Shown here piece by piece: positions 1 through 6,934 of a stretch of DNA of 64,000 nucleotides. The stretch comes from Oscillospiraceae bacterium (GTDB taxonomy: Bacteria > Bacillota > Clostridia > Oscillospirales > Oscillospiraceae), in contig JAAWEH010000022.1 of the NCBI GenBank assembly GCA_022794215.1, positions 1 to 64,000 of the forward strand. Direction: 5' to 3'. Made by a program: the position numbers and the translations under genes. Below the pieces are notes generated by a model that saw only the letters and a program-made list of their open reading frames with translations, did no database searches and was not told the DNA's origin. How positions within the stretch are numbered: the stretch's first letter is position 1; each line of letters opens with the position of its first letter.

Positions 1-236
1 AGATGAACAACGGCAAGTGGACGGCCGCCGCCATCGGCTATATGTGCGGCTTTGCCTATGTGGCCTCCCTGATGGTTTATCAGCTGGGCGGAGTGATCGC
101 CGGGGAGGTTTCCTTCGGGGTGGGCACCGTTGCCGCCCTTGTGTGCCTGGCGGGTATGATCTATCTGCTGGCGCGGAAGAATCAGTACGAGGAGAACCAC
201 CTGACTGTCAGCGCGGTAGCTGCGGCGGCGCGATAA
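1..236 (+). CDS. feoB: Ferrous iron transporter FeoB, C-terminal end (partial)
   Basis: Only the last roughly 78 codons are present; the gene enters from the left edge in the frame whose first full codon is base 3. The piece has two hydrophobic segments (around AAIGYMCGFAYVASLMVYQL and VGTVAALVCLAGMIYLLA) and a short polar tail, as at the C-terminus of FeoB, the GTP-driven Fe(II) permease of the inner membrane. The G domain is outside the window. The call rests strongly on the next gene, which encodes the small Cys-rich protein that regularly follows feoB in Clostridia. It could be another permease tail, but the pairing makes FeoB likely. Confidence 0.8.
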   Translation, partial: MNNGKWTAAAIGYMCGFAYVASLMVYQLGGVIAGEVSFGVGTVAALVCLAGMIYLLARKNQYEENHLTVSAVAAAAR

Positions 237-249
237 GGAGGGAAGGCCT

Positions 250-408
250 ATGCCAAATCTTTCTACCATACTGGTGGGGCTTGTGGTGTTCGGGGCTTTT
301 GCCGCTGTCATCATCAGAGCCATTCAGAACAAGAAAAACGGGAAGGGCGGCTGTTCCTGCGGGTGCGGGGACTGTCCCAGCAAGGGACTGTGCCACCCGG
401 AAAAGTAA
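250..408 (+). CDS. FeoB-associated Cys-rich membrane protein
   Basis: A 52-residue protein: one N-terminal membrane segment (about residues 4-23), a basic stretch (IRAIQNKKNGKGG), then a cysteine cluster CSCGCGDC followed by GLC near the C-terminus. This is the layout of the FeoB-associated Cys-rich family, thought to assist FeoB, possibly by handling iron at the membrane (family knowledge, mechanism not settled). The ATG lies 13 bases after the feoB stop and follows an AAGGAGGGAAGG ribosome binding site, so it is almost certainly in the feo operon. A strong hairpin terminator follows at once. Confidence 0.85.
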   Translation: MPNLSTILVGLVVFGAFAAVIIRAIQNKKNGKGGCSCGCGDCPSKGLCHPEK

Positions 409-416
409 AAAGAAAA

Positions 417-452
417 ACTGCCCGGCAAGCGTTTGCTGCCGGGCAGTTTTTT
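417..452. terminator. Bidirectional intrinsic terminator, feo operon / ECF gene
   Basis: GC-rich inverted repeat (CTGCCCGGCA / TGCCGGGCAG) with six T on the + side and a run of A before it, so it can end the feo transcript on + and the convergent ECF S-component transcript on -. Confidence 0.85.
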
Positions 453-466
453 GTGCTGTTGAAGAG

Positions 467-1039
467 TCAGGCCGTAAGGCGGGATAGGCCGCTGCGCTTT
501 AAAGCCTCCCGGATGGCCAGGGCCAGGGGTGGGGCGGCCAGGATCGCCACGGAAGCGTTGAAGAGAGAGGCAGGGATCTTCAGGGGGAGAACCGCAGCGG
601 CCACGGCGGGCTCCAGGCGCTGGATCAGGAGGCCGCTGTAGAAAAAGCTTTTGAGGAAATAGAGGATATAATAGGCGATACAGCCCAACACGCTGGCGAC
701 GGTGGCCCGACGGTAGGTGAGCCCGTCCCGGGCCAGGGCCTGTTGTGCGGCCAGACCTGTCGCCAGGCCCATGGCGCCCTTGTTGATAAAGGTGATCCAG
801 CATTCGGAGGCGAAACGGGGATCAAAAAGGTCATAGAGGGCCGAGCCCAGGCCGGAGGCCAGAGCGCCGAGGGGCCCCAGAATGAGGCCCGACAGACAGC
901 ACAGAATGTTGGCCAGGGTGAAGGAGGTTTGTCCGGCGATGGCCAGGGGCATGGTGACCCGGGCATAGTTGCCGGCGAAAACCACCGCTGTCATCATCCC
1001 CAGAAGGGCAAGCTTACGGGTGGAAAAAGAGCGCTGCAC
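467..1039 (-). CDS. ECF transporter S component, substrate unknown
   Basis: A 190-residue membrane protein with about six hydrophobic segments. The N-terminal pattern (basic start, then LALLGMMTAVVFAGNYARV) and the glycine-rich stretch LILGPLGALASGLGSALYDL match substrate-binding S components of energy-coupling-factor vitamin transporters, which work with shared EcfA/EcfA'/EcfT encoded elsewhere. Start ATG is preceded by AAGGAGGG four bases upstream. The leader from the predicted promoter to the start codon is only about 25 bases, too short for a vitamin riboswitch, so the substrate cannot be inferred from regulation. A biotin, pantothenate, folate or pyrimidine-precursor specificity is equally open. 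Confidence 0.8.
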   Translation of the reverse strand: MQRSFSTRKLALLGMMTAVVFAGNYARVTMPLAIAGQTSFTLANILCCLSGLILGPLGALASGLGSALYDLFDPRFASECWITFINKGAMGLATGLAAQQALARDGLTYRRATVASVLGCIAYYILYFLKSFFYSGLLIQRLEPAVAAAVLPLKIPASLFNASVAILAAPPLALAIREALKRSGLSRLTA

Positions 1040-1071
1040 ATAATTCCCTCCTTTTTAGTAGGAATATGGAC

Positions 1072-1100
1072 AGTATAAAACAAAACCGGCTCTTTTGCAA
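1072..1100 (-). promoter_or_regulatory. Sigma-A type promoter for the ECF S-component gene
   Basis: Read on the minus strand: -35 TTGCAA (1095-1100), 17-base spacer, -10 TATACT (1072-1077). The -35 lies in the loop of the bofA terminator, so the two signals overlap. Confidence 0.55.
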
Positions 1101-1116
1101 GAGCCAGTTTTGACAA
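1078..1116 (-). terminator. Terminator after yaaL-bofA
   Basis: Minus-strand hairpin with arms AACTGGCTCTT / AAGAGCCGGTT (one G-U/A mismatch) and a following TTTTGTTTT run, 21 bases beyond the bofA-like stop codon. Confidence 0.7.
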
Positions 1117-1136
1117 AGAGGAAGGGCGGGAAGCCC

Positions 1137-1406
1137 TTATCTCAGGATCCAGTTCAGCATCATCAACAATCCGAAACCGGGGACGCCCAGGATCCCCAGG
1201 ATCAGGGCGTTGAACAGGTTGACCCCCAGACAGGTGCCAAAAAACTGGCCCACCGGGGCAAAGAGGGTCAAAAAGGCCAGACCAAGGCCGGTTCGTCCGG
1301 CCAGACGGAGAAGGCTGGCCAGGGGACGGTGCAGGAGGGTCAGGGCCATTACCAGGGCCAGACTGCCCAAAAGCCAGGGCAGGGAGGCGATCCACAGCTG
1401 CACCAT
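1137..1406 (-). CDS. bofA: BofA-like pro-sigma-K processing inhibitor family membrane protein
   Basis: An 89-residue hydrophobic protein. The second half, with FAPVGQFFGTCLGVNLFNALILGILGVPG split over two blocks, carries the typical BofA signature of a membrane helix followed by the conserved GxNxxNAxxxGxLGxPG motif. In Bacillus BofA holds the SpoIVFB protease inactive in the mother cell until engulfment is complete. The start chosen is the ATG one base after the yaaL stop (TGACATG); a longer upstream reading frame has no supporting features. The yaaL-bofA pair is the same as in Bacillus, although recR, which usually precedes it, is not next door here. Confidence 0.8.
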   Translation of the reverse strand: MVQLWIASLPWLLGSLALVMALTLLHRPLASLLRLAGRTGLGLAFLTLFAPVGQFFGTCLGVNLFNALILGILGVPGFGLLMMLNWILR

Positions 1407-1407
1407 G

Positions 1408-1674
1408 TCAGGCCACCGGGAGGACGCTGGGGTTTGGCGCCTGCAAAGGTTCCGAAAGGGGGGACTCCAGGCTTTTTCTCCGGCGGAGAAGATAGGAATA
1501 CCGGGCTTGGAGGGCCTGGATCTCGTAAATATAGGACTCCACCAGGTCGTGATCGGCGGCGGCATTGAAGCCGGCGTAAGCCTGGGCGATGAGCACCCGG
1601 GTCTGGGCCAGACTTTCCTCCAGCTCTAAAAGCTCCGGAGATTTTCCCTTTCTTCTTAAGCTGCGCTTTCCCAT
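1408..1674 (-). CDS. yaaL: YaaL family (DUF2508) protein
   Basis: An 88-residue soluble, helical, charged protein (start MGKRSLRRKGKSPELLELEE) of the YaaL family, function unknown. It sits directly upstream of the bofA-like gene as in Bacillus subtilis. The ATG at 1674 was chosen because GGAAGG lies eight bases upstream; a GTG nine bases earlier would sit on top of that ribosome binding site. Conserved features visible are two long amphipathic helices with SYIYEIQALQARYSYLLRR near the C-terminus. Confidence 0.75.
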   Translation of the reverse strand: MGKRSLRRKGKSPELLELEESLAQTRVLIAQAYAGFNAAADHDLVESYIYEIQALQARYSYLLRRRKSLESPLSEPLQAPNPSVLPVA

Positions 1675-1744
1675 AATGGACACCTTCCCTTCTGTTCCAT
1701 TCTATGGGAAGTGTGGACAAATATGCCGGGGATTATACGGGGAA

Positions 1745-1785
1745 AGAAAAAGGCCGGGAGCTTAGGCTCCCGGTCTTTTTTTACT
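1745..1785. terminator. Bidirectional terminator after codA
   Basis: Perfect 8-bp arms CCGGGAGC / GCTCCCGG (1754-1761, 1766-1773) flanked by A- and T-runs on both sides; ends the codBA transcript on the minus strand. Confidence 0.85.
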
Positions 1786-1788
1786 TGC

Positions 1789-3021
1789 TTAGAACAGAAC
1801 GGCGCCTTGGGCAGGCCGGCTTTCGGCGATCTTTTTGCCCTCTTTATAGGAACAGAGCACGGCGGCGTTGGTATTAAGGGCGTCGTAATACGTTTCGGCG
1901 TCCATCACCACGAAGCTGGCAGGGCGGCCGGGCGCCACGCCGTAGGAATCCCCCAGGTGGAGGGTTTTGGCGGCGTTGGTGGTGATGAATTTGTAGGCGT
2001 TCATAATGTCCTCGTAGCCCATCATCTGGCAGACGTGGAGGCCCATGAAGACCACGTCCCGCAGGTTGCCGGTACCCATGGGATACCAGGGGTCGAAGAT
2101 GTCGTCGTGGCCGAAGGAGACGTTGAGGCCGGCCTCGGTGAGCTCCTTGACCCGGGTGACGCCCCGGCGCTTGGGATAGGTGTCCATCCGGCCCTGGAGG
2201 TGGGTGTTTACCAGGGGGTTGGAGACAAAATTGATCCGGCTCATTTTAAGAAGGCGCATCAGGCGAACCACGTAGGCGTTGTTGTAGGAGTGCATGGCGG
2301 TGGTGTGGCTGGCGGTGACCTTGTCGAAGAGTTCCAGCTCCAGGGCGCGGGCGGCCACTGTCTCCAGGCCGCGGGAGGCTTCGTCGTCGATCTCGTCACA
2401 GTGGACGTCCACCAGCTTGCCCTCCTTGGCGGCCAGCTCCAGGGCGAAGTTCAGGGACTCTACGCTGTATTCCCGGGTGAATTCAAAGTGGGGGATGGCG
2501 CCCACCGCGTCGGCCCCCAGTTTTACCGCGTCGATCATGAGCTGCTTGCCGCCCGGATAGCTGAGGATGCCCTCCTGGGGAAAGGCCACGATCTGGATGT
2601 TCATGACGCCCTTCAGCTCCTCCCGCAGCTCCACCATGGTTTCCATGGCCACCAGGGAGGGGTCGGTGACGTCCACGTGGGTGCGGATGTGCTGGACGCC
2701 GTGGGCGGCATAGAGACGGACGGCCCGGTTGACCCGGTCTTTAATATCCTGTTTGCTCAGCTTGTCCTTTCGCTTGGCCCAGCATTCAATGCCTTCGAAA
2801 AGGGTGCCGGTCAGGTTCCACACCGGGTCGCCGGCGGTGAGGCAGGTGTCCAAGTGGACATGGGATTCGATGAAGGGGGGCAGCACCAGCTTGCCGCCCA
2901 GGTCAATGACCTCCTCCCCGGGATTGGGTGTGAGGTCGGGGCCGATGGCTTCAAACTTGCCGTCGGCGATCCGGAAGCTTGTGACGGGGGCATTCTCGAT
3001 ACGGGCGTTTTGAAACAGCAT
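1789..3021 (-). CDS. codA: Cytosine deaminase
   Basis: A 410-residue amidohydrolase that converts cytosine to uracil and ammonia for pyrimidine salvage. It follows the Escherichia coli CodA pattern closely: metal-binding ESHVHLDT (near residue 52), VRTHVDV-type block (IRTHVDVTD), AFPQEGILSYPGG, VGAIPHFEFTREY, DVHCDEIDDE (metal and catalytic His/Glu), ASHTTAMHSYNNAY, NPLVNTHLQGRMDTYPKRRG and SFGHDDIFDPWYPMGTGN with the metal Asp. Length is close to the family norm. A ribosome binding site AAGGAGG lies upstream of the ATG, 19 bases after the codB stop, so it is translated from the codBA message. Its presence intact while codB is frameshifted is notable. Confidence 0.97.
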   Translation of the reverse strand: MLFQNARIENAPVTSFRIADGKFEAIGPDLTPNPGEEVIDLGGKLVLPPFIESHVHLDTCLTAGDPVWNLTGTLFEGIECWAKRKDKLSKQDIKDRVNRAVRLYAAHGVQHIRTHVDVTDPSLVAMETMVELREELKGVMNIQIVAFPQEGILSYPGGKQLMIDAVKLGADAVGAIPHFEFTREYSVESLNFALELAAKEGKLVDVHCDEIDDEASRGLETVAARALELELFDKVTASHTTAMHSYNNAYVVRLMRLLKMSRINFVSNPLVNTHLQGRMDTYPKRRGVTRVKELTEAGLNVSFGHDDIFDPWYPMGTGNLRDVVFMGLHVCQMMGYEDIMNAYKFITTNAAKTLHLGDSYGVAPGRPASFVVMDAETYYDALNTNAAVLCSYKEGKKIAESRPAQGAVLF

Positions 3022-3040
3022 TTTCAGTTCCTCCTTGCCG

Positions 3041-4278
3041 TTAGGCCTCGGTTTTGACCAGCTTGTCGAAGATGAAGTAGATGACGCAGGCCACCACCAT
3101 GGCGTTGACTGAGGCGATGCCCCAGCTCACCAGGTTGCCCACCAGAGCGCCGGCGACCACCCCCAGAATGGCGCCCCAGTTTACCTTCCGGGTGACCACC
3201 GAGTCGGCGGTGTAGTTGTCCTTGTGAAGGAAGTAGTCCAGGATGATGATGGCGCCCAGGGGGGCAGGGTGCCGTTAAGGATGTTCAGATAGGAGATGAA
3301 GTTGTTGTAGAGCCAGATGGAGGTGATGGTTCCGATGACGCCGGAGGCCAGCACCATGGGCCGCTTGGGCAGCTTGGTGATGTTGGACAGGCCCAGGCCG
3401 CAGGTGTACAGGCCGTTGTCGGCGGTGGTCCAGATGTTGGCGCCCAGCACGATGAGGGCGGGGATCGTAAGCCCCTGGGCCATCATGACGTAGAAAATGT
3501 CGTCCTTGCCGGTGAAGGCGCCGCCCACCGCGCCGAAGGCGAACATGAGGGAATTGCCCAGGAAGAAGGCGATGACGGTGGTGATGACCGCGGTCTTATT
3601 GTGGTTGGCGAACCGGGTGAAGTTGGGGGTGGCGGTGCCGCCGCTGACGAAGGAGCCCATTACCAGGCCCACTCCGCCGAAGAGGGTCATGCTGCCCGCG
3701 CTCTTGGCGAAGATGGCCACCAGCCCGCCGCCCTGGGTGGTGGCGGTCACCATGGAGTAGACGCCCAGGATGGCGATGAGGGGCACCGAGATGTAGCTGA
3801 CGATCTCCAGGCCCTTGATGCCGAAGTAGGCCGAGGAGGTCATACACACGCCGGCCAGGACAATGAGAAACCAGGGGTTTACGTGGAGCACCTCAGCGGC
3901 GGGGATGGCGAACATGGCCAGACCCACGCCGAACCAGCCGATCTGGGTGAAGCTGATGAGGGCGGAGGGCAGGAAGGAGCCCACCTGGCCGAAGGAGCGC
4001 TGGGCCAGCAGATCCAGGGACATGCCGGTGGCGCTGCCGATGTAGCCCAGGCCGCCGGTGTAGACGCTGAGGATCAGGCTGCCGATGAGCACTGCCAGGA
4101 CAAAGCCGGAGAAGTCCAGGCCGTTGCCCAGGCTGGCGCCCACGGACATGCTGGCGGAGAAGAAGGTGAAGCCCAGCATGATGAAGAACATGGGCCAGAA
4201 TTTTTTGCGGGCGGTTTTGGGGACTGCCTCCAGAGAGTAATCTACATCGGTGTGGGCAGTTTGGGGTTTGGTTGCCAT
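3041..4278 (-). pseudogene. codB: Cytosine permease with a one-base frameshift
   Basis: Nucleobase:cation symporter-1 family permease, about 412 residues if the frame is restored, bringing cytosine in for CodA. It starts MATKPQTAHTDVDYSLEAVP and keeps CodB-like blocks such as SFTQIGWFGVG and NIWTTADNGLYTCGLGLSN. Near residue 340 the frame breaks: after LNILNGTLPP the expected LGAIIILDYFLHKDNYTADS appears only if one base is added in the C6 run (plus-strand G6, 3259-3264). The rest then reads on to a proper end (YFIFDKLVKTEA, stop at 3041-3043). About 75 residues, covering the last two or three membrane helices, are lost as written. A homopolymer sequencing error is the simplest explanation; a true mutation is possible. 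Confidence 0.9.
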
Positions 4279-4313
4279 GGTAACGTCTCCTTTTCTTTTT
4301 GGTATGAATGGGT

Positions 4314-4345
4314 AAAAAAAGAGACGATCACGAAGTGATCGTCTC
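4314..4345 (-). terminator. Leader terminator (candidate attenuator) before codB
   Basis: Perfect 11-bp arms GAGACGATCAC / GTGATCGTCTC with a 3-base loop followed by seven T on the minus strand. It lies between the predicted promoter (4449-4477) and the codB start at 4278, so transcripts must read through it to express codBA. No known riboswitch consensus was recognised in the roughly 100 bases before it. Confidence 0.8.
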
Positions 4346-4448
4346 AAAAAAGAAATAGCCCATTCAAAAAGGGAACAGAACGCCCACGGCTTTTGGTACG
4401 GTAACGGTGTACGCTGGCCATGAACCATTCCCCCTTTCATTAGGAGGT

Positions 4449-4477
4449 ATGATACCAGAATTTTGGGCGGAGGGCAA
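4449..4477 (-). promoter_or_regulatory. Predicted promoter of codBA
   Basis: Minus strand: -35 TTGCCC (4472-4477), 17-base spacer, -10 TATCAT (4449-4454). It would give a leader of about 165 bases that contains the terminator at 4314-4345. Confidence 0.5.
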
Positions 4478-4567
4478 GAAAAAATTTGCGGGTTTGGGGG
4501 ATTTTTCTGTTTTGTACAAAAAGAAGGGGAAAAAAGAGGGGGAAGGCCCACAATATGCGCCCTAACC

Positions 4568-4771
4568 TTAACGCAAAAGACCAGAAATCAGCGCTACCTT
4601 GTCCCGGTCGGTCAAATCCGTGTTCTGAACAATGGTTTCGATTTCCTGCAGCCGCCGCATGGCTTCCCCTCTGAAAACCTGATCCAGTTCTTCTCCGGTA
4701 ATCCCCTCAAACTCTACAACTGTACGCACCCGTTTTAGATAATGGTTTAACTTCTGCTGTGTCCACTCCAA
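4568..4771 (-). CDS. Small hypothetical protein, divergent to an XRE regulator
   Basis: A 67-residue soluble, charged, helical protein (starts MEWTQQKLNHYLKRVR). No family recognised. The TTG at 4771 is taken as start because GGAGGG sits seven bases upstream; a GTG nine codons earlier lacks one and would place the operator inside the coding region. It is divergent from the small XRE gene at 4883 and has a good promoter (-35 TTGATA, 17 bases, -10 TATTAT) flanked by two 18-bp operator-like palindromes. The pairing suggests that the XRE protein controls it; function is unknown, and neither toxin nor antitoxin character is evident. Confidence 0.55.
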   Translation of the reverse strand: MEWTQQKLNHYLKRVRTVVEFEGITGEELDQVFRGEAMRRLQEIETIVQNTDLTDRDKVALISGLLR

Positions 4772-4793
4772 AAAAATCCCTCCAATTTTTGAA

Positions 4794-4866
4794 TGCACCT
4801 ATATTAGTGCAATAATAGCACAAAATTACGCTACTATCAACTTGAATTTGCACCCATATAAGCGCA
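4794..4866. promoter_or_regulatory. Divergent promoter with two 18-bp palindromic operator candidates
   Basis: Two related imperfect palindromes, TGCACCTATATTAGTGCA (4794-4811) and TGCACCCATATAAGCGCA (4849-4866), bracket a minus-strand promoter (-35 TTGATA at 4835-4840, 17-base spacer, -10 TATTAT at 4812-4817). Their shared TGCACY-N6-RGYGCA form suggests one DNA-binding protein, most simply the adjacent XRE regulator. Confidence 0.55.
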
Positions 4867-4882
4867 ACGAGGAGGTGGCGGT

Positions 4883-5107
4883 GTGGACTATTCCTATGAC
4901 AGAGAAGTGGGGCAATGTATCCGTGCAGTGCGAGAGCAGCGGGGACTGACACAGGAACAGCTTGCCGCCCGGCTTCAGACCCGGGGCTGCGACATTACCC
5001 GCAGTGCGTTGGCAAAGATAGAAGCGGGCCAACGGCATATCTATTTGTTTGAGCTGCGGGTTCTGCGGGAGATTTTGGGTGTGTCCTACGAAAAGTTGCT
5101 TCCCTAA
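4883..5107 (+). CDS. Small XRE-family transcriptional regulator
   Basis: A 74-residue protein that is almost entirely one Cro/C1-type helix-turn-helix: IRAVREQRGLTQEQLAARLQ, then the recognition helix region ITRSALAKIEAGQRHIYLFE, and a final helix LREILGVSYEKLL. The GTG start has GGAGGTGG just upstream. It is divergent to the 67-residue protein and ends at a bidirectional terminator. It most likely binds the paired palindromes in the intergenic region and regulates itself and its neighbour (inference). Confidence 0.8.
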   Translation: MDYSYDREVGQCIRAVREQRGLTQEQLAARLQTRGCDITRSALAKIEAGQRHIYLFELRVLREILGVSYEKLLP

Positions 5108-5111
5108 TAAA

Positions 5112-5148
5112 AATAACGCCCGGTGGCCAGGAACCACCGGGCGTTATT
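5112..5148. terminator. Bidirectional terminator between convergent XRE genes
   Basis: Long perfect hairpin, arms AATAACGCCCGGTGG / CCACCGGGCGTTATT, shared by the convergent genes ending at 5107 and 5144; its right arm includes the stop codon of the minus-strand gene. Confidence 0.85.
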
Positions 5149-5356
5149 CTGCCTCTTTGTCAGGCAAGTATATAATGATATCTTCTAAGCCGCAATCCAA
5201 TATTTTACACAGGGCGTCTAACGAATTAGTGGAAATAGACTGTCCGGCCTTCAACCTGCGAACGGTGGAGCTGCTGATCCCGCCCTTCACCTGAAGCGTG
5301 TAGGTTGTGGCGTTCCTTTTCTCCATCATCCTCCACAGCGGTTCATAGGAAATCAT
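5144..5356 (-). CDS. Small XRE-family transcriptional regulator
   Basis: A 70-residue helix-turn-helix protein: MISYEPLWRMMEKRNATTY, then GGISSSTVRRLKAGQSIST (recognition helix) and SLDALCKILDCGLEDIIIY, a compact Cro/C1 domain of the type found in many Clostridia as a stand-alone repressor. The ATG at 5356 has GGAGGTGG upstream; an ATG five codons earlier lies within that signal. It is divergent from the gene at 5455, and a perfect 18-bp palindrome plus a half site in the shared control region are natural targets. Confidence 0.8.
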   Translation of the reverse strand: MISYEPLWRMMEKRNATTYTLQVKGGISSSTVRRLKAGQSISTNSLDALCKILDCGLEDIIIYLPDKEAE

Positions 5357-5377
5357 TTGCTCCACCTCCATCCCCCA

Positions 5378-5437
5378 TTGACATATCTCTATTATTGCCT
5401 ATAATGGAGGGGAAGCGTGATAGGCAATATTGCCTAT
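5378..5437 (+). promoter_or_regulatory. Consensus sigma-A promoter with palindromic operator
   Basis: -35 TTGACA (5378-5383), 16-base spacer, -10 TATAAT (5400-5405). A half site ATTGCCTAT (5394-5402) overlaps the -10, and the perfect 18-bp palindrome ATAGGCAATATTGCCTAT (5420-5437) covers the region just after the start of transcription. The arrangement predicts tight repression of the gene at 5455, most simply by the divergent XRE protein. Confidence 0.75.
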
Positions 5438-5454
5438 ACAGGAAGGGGGAGAGT

Positions 5455-5739
5455 ATGGATCCGCATATTGAGGATTTATTTGAAAAAGCCCCGTCTTTCT
5501 TTGGGGGCGAGGCGTCCTTTCACCCGGACTATGATAGCTGCAGTATTACCGCCAACATGTTGGAGGATATGATGATCGAATATTTTGGCGGGGAGGTGGC
5601 CCGGCTTATGGGGGAGTACACGGCGGCGCAATTTGAAGTGGAGCGGTTCTACGCCCTTCACTACTTCTACCAGGGCTATCTGGCGGCAAAGGCGGAGTTG
5701 AAGCAAAAAAGGCCTGACGCGAAGGGCGAGACCCCATAA
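5455..5739 (+). CDS. Hypothetical protein under XRE-type operator control
   Basis: A 94-residue acidic, probably helical, soluble protein starting MDPHIEDLFEKAPSFFGGEA, with aromatic-rich VERFYALHYFYQGYLAAKAE near the C-terminus. No family was recognised with confidence. The ATG has GGAAGGGGGAG upstream; further upstream codons of the open frame would cover the promoter and operator, so they are excluded. It is expressed alone: perfect promoter, own operator, strong terminator. Proteins of this size and layout next to small XRE genes are common in gut Clostridia, usually without assigned function. Confidence 0.6.
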   Translation: MDPHIEDLFEKAPSFFGGEASFHPDYDSCSITANMLEDMMIEYFGGEVARLMGEYTAAQFEVERFYALHYFYQGYLAAKAELKQKRPDAKGETP

Positions 5740-5746
5740 AGAAGGG

Positions 5747-5785
5747 AAGGGCAAGACAGACCATTACGGTCTGTCTTGCCCTTTT
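5747..5785 (+). terminator. Intrinsic terminator
   Basis: Perfect 16-bp arms (AAGGGCAAGACAGACC and its complement) with a short loop and a T-run, directly after the gene ending at 5739. Confidence 0.9.
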
Positions 5786-6349
5786 TCTACTGTGTAACCC
5801 GCTATGATATTTTCGGGGATGGCGGCTCGGCTTCCCAGCCGGGGCCACAGCCCAGCCGTTGGCGGCTTTGCCGCTTACGGCTGGGGCGTACTCCTTGCGA
5901 GTAAAACCGCTTGAAAGCGGTTCTGGACTGCGTCGTCGCAAAGTCCGCTATGCTCCGCTGCCGCTGGAGGGAGCGTAACCTTTGCGCTCTTCGCTGAAAG
6001 CGGCGCCGCCTGGGTGGTTCGGCGGCCCCGCCGCCAACCTGACGACCTGATCTTTCCAGGCGTTTTCCGGTCAGCGGCACTCTCTGCCTCTGGGGTTCCC
6101 GCAAAAGCGAACCTCAGCTTTTGTGGGGGGAGGAGGAGCTATCCTAACTTTACGTATGAGCCGGTAACACTATCGTCAGAAAGCTTTTCTTGATTACTCC
6201 CGCTTGGCGAGCGCAGCGAGATTAGCGGGAGTGAATGCCCCGGAGGGGTAGGGAGTCTGAGGGGCCACGCAACGTATAGTTGTGATCGCAACCACCAGCC
6301 AAACGGAACAACCCCCCAAATTGGAACCTCAAAAAAGAGGCCTATCCAC
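5786..6349. other. Gene-free region with inverted repeats
   Basis: About 560 bases with no credible gene: open frames lack ribosome binding sites and family features. Local structure includes a hairpin AACCGCTTGAAAGCGGTT (5905-5922) and a longer stem with arms CAGCCGT / ACGGCTG around 5853-5883, and a further inverted repeat CCCGCT / AGCGGG near 6200-6226. It could hold an unrecognised structured RNA, a decayed gene or a regulatory tract. Confidence 0.4.
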
Positions 6350-6829
6350 TCACCCCTTACTGACCGGAGCAAACACCGCCCCCACAAAACCGGCCAGGGC
6401 TTGGGGAGACAGGGTCACCTGCCGGCCTATTTTCCCGGCGGAGACGGTCATTTCCTCCAGAGTTTCCGCCGAGGCGTCCAGGACGGTGGGAAAGCGTTTT
6501 TTCATGCCGATAGGGGAGCAGCCGCCGTGGACATACCCTGTCAGCGGCAGGAGCTGGGCCTGCTTGATCATCTCGATGGACTTTTCCCCCACCGCTTTGG
6601 CGGCGGCCTTTAGATCCAGCTCTTTTTCCACCGGGATCACGAAAACGTGATTTTTCTTCGATCCCCCCACCGTCACCAGGGTTTTAAAGCAGGTCTCGGG
6701 GGCCACCCCCAGGCGGTTTGCCGCCGTAACGCCGTCTAGGGCGCCGTCGGAGACATCGTACTGGCGCGGGGTATAGGGCACTTTTTTCTGCTCCAAGAGC
6801 CGCATGACGTTGGTTTTTTCCTCTGCCAT
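6350..6829 (-). CDS. ybaK: Cys-tRNA(Pro)/aminoacyl-tRNA deacylase, YbaK/EbsC family
   Basis: A 159-residue single-domain editing protein that removes cysteine mis-attached to tRNA(Pro). Visible family features: LEQKKVPYTPRQYDVSDGALDG at the start, CFKTLVTVGG, the catalytic-lysine region HVFVIPVEKELDLKAAAKAVG, then TGYVHGGCSPIGMKKRFPTVLD and the closing SAGKIGRQVTLSPQAL. Length fits the family. The ATG at 6829 follows AAGGAGTG; a longer frame upstream has none. It stands alone between a gene-free region and the divergent M42 peptidase gene. Confidence 0.9.
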   Translation of the reverse strand: MAEEKTNVMRLLEQKKVPYTPRQYDVSDGALDGVTAANRLGVAPETCFKTLVTVGGSKKNHVFVIPVEKELDLKAAAKAVGEKSIEMIKQAQLLPLTGYVHGGCSPIGMKKRFPTVLDASAETLEEMTVSAGKIGRQVTLSPQALAGFVGAVFAPVSKG

Positions 6830-6934
6830 CGTTGAAACACTCCTTGCGTCGTGGTAATATATAAAATAGTCATTGAATCCAGCAGGCAAGACGGTCTGCG
6901 GACATTATAAACCACAGGAAGGGGAAATTCAAAT

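Noticed and set aside
1711-3057. Long open frame on + opposite codA
   Set aside because: Antisense shadow of a clear cytosine deaminase; Gly/Val/His-rich composition from GC-rich third positions and no start signal.
4279-4440. Purine, preQ1, TPP or PyrR element in the codB leader
   Set aside because: None of their conserved cores could be found; only the terminator stem is supported.
4568-5107. Toxin-antitoxin pair
   Set aside because: The divergent layout and lack of any toxin-family feature in the 67-residue protein do not support it.
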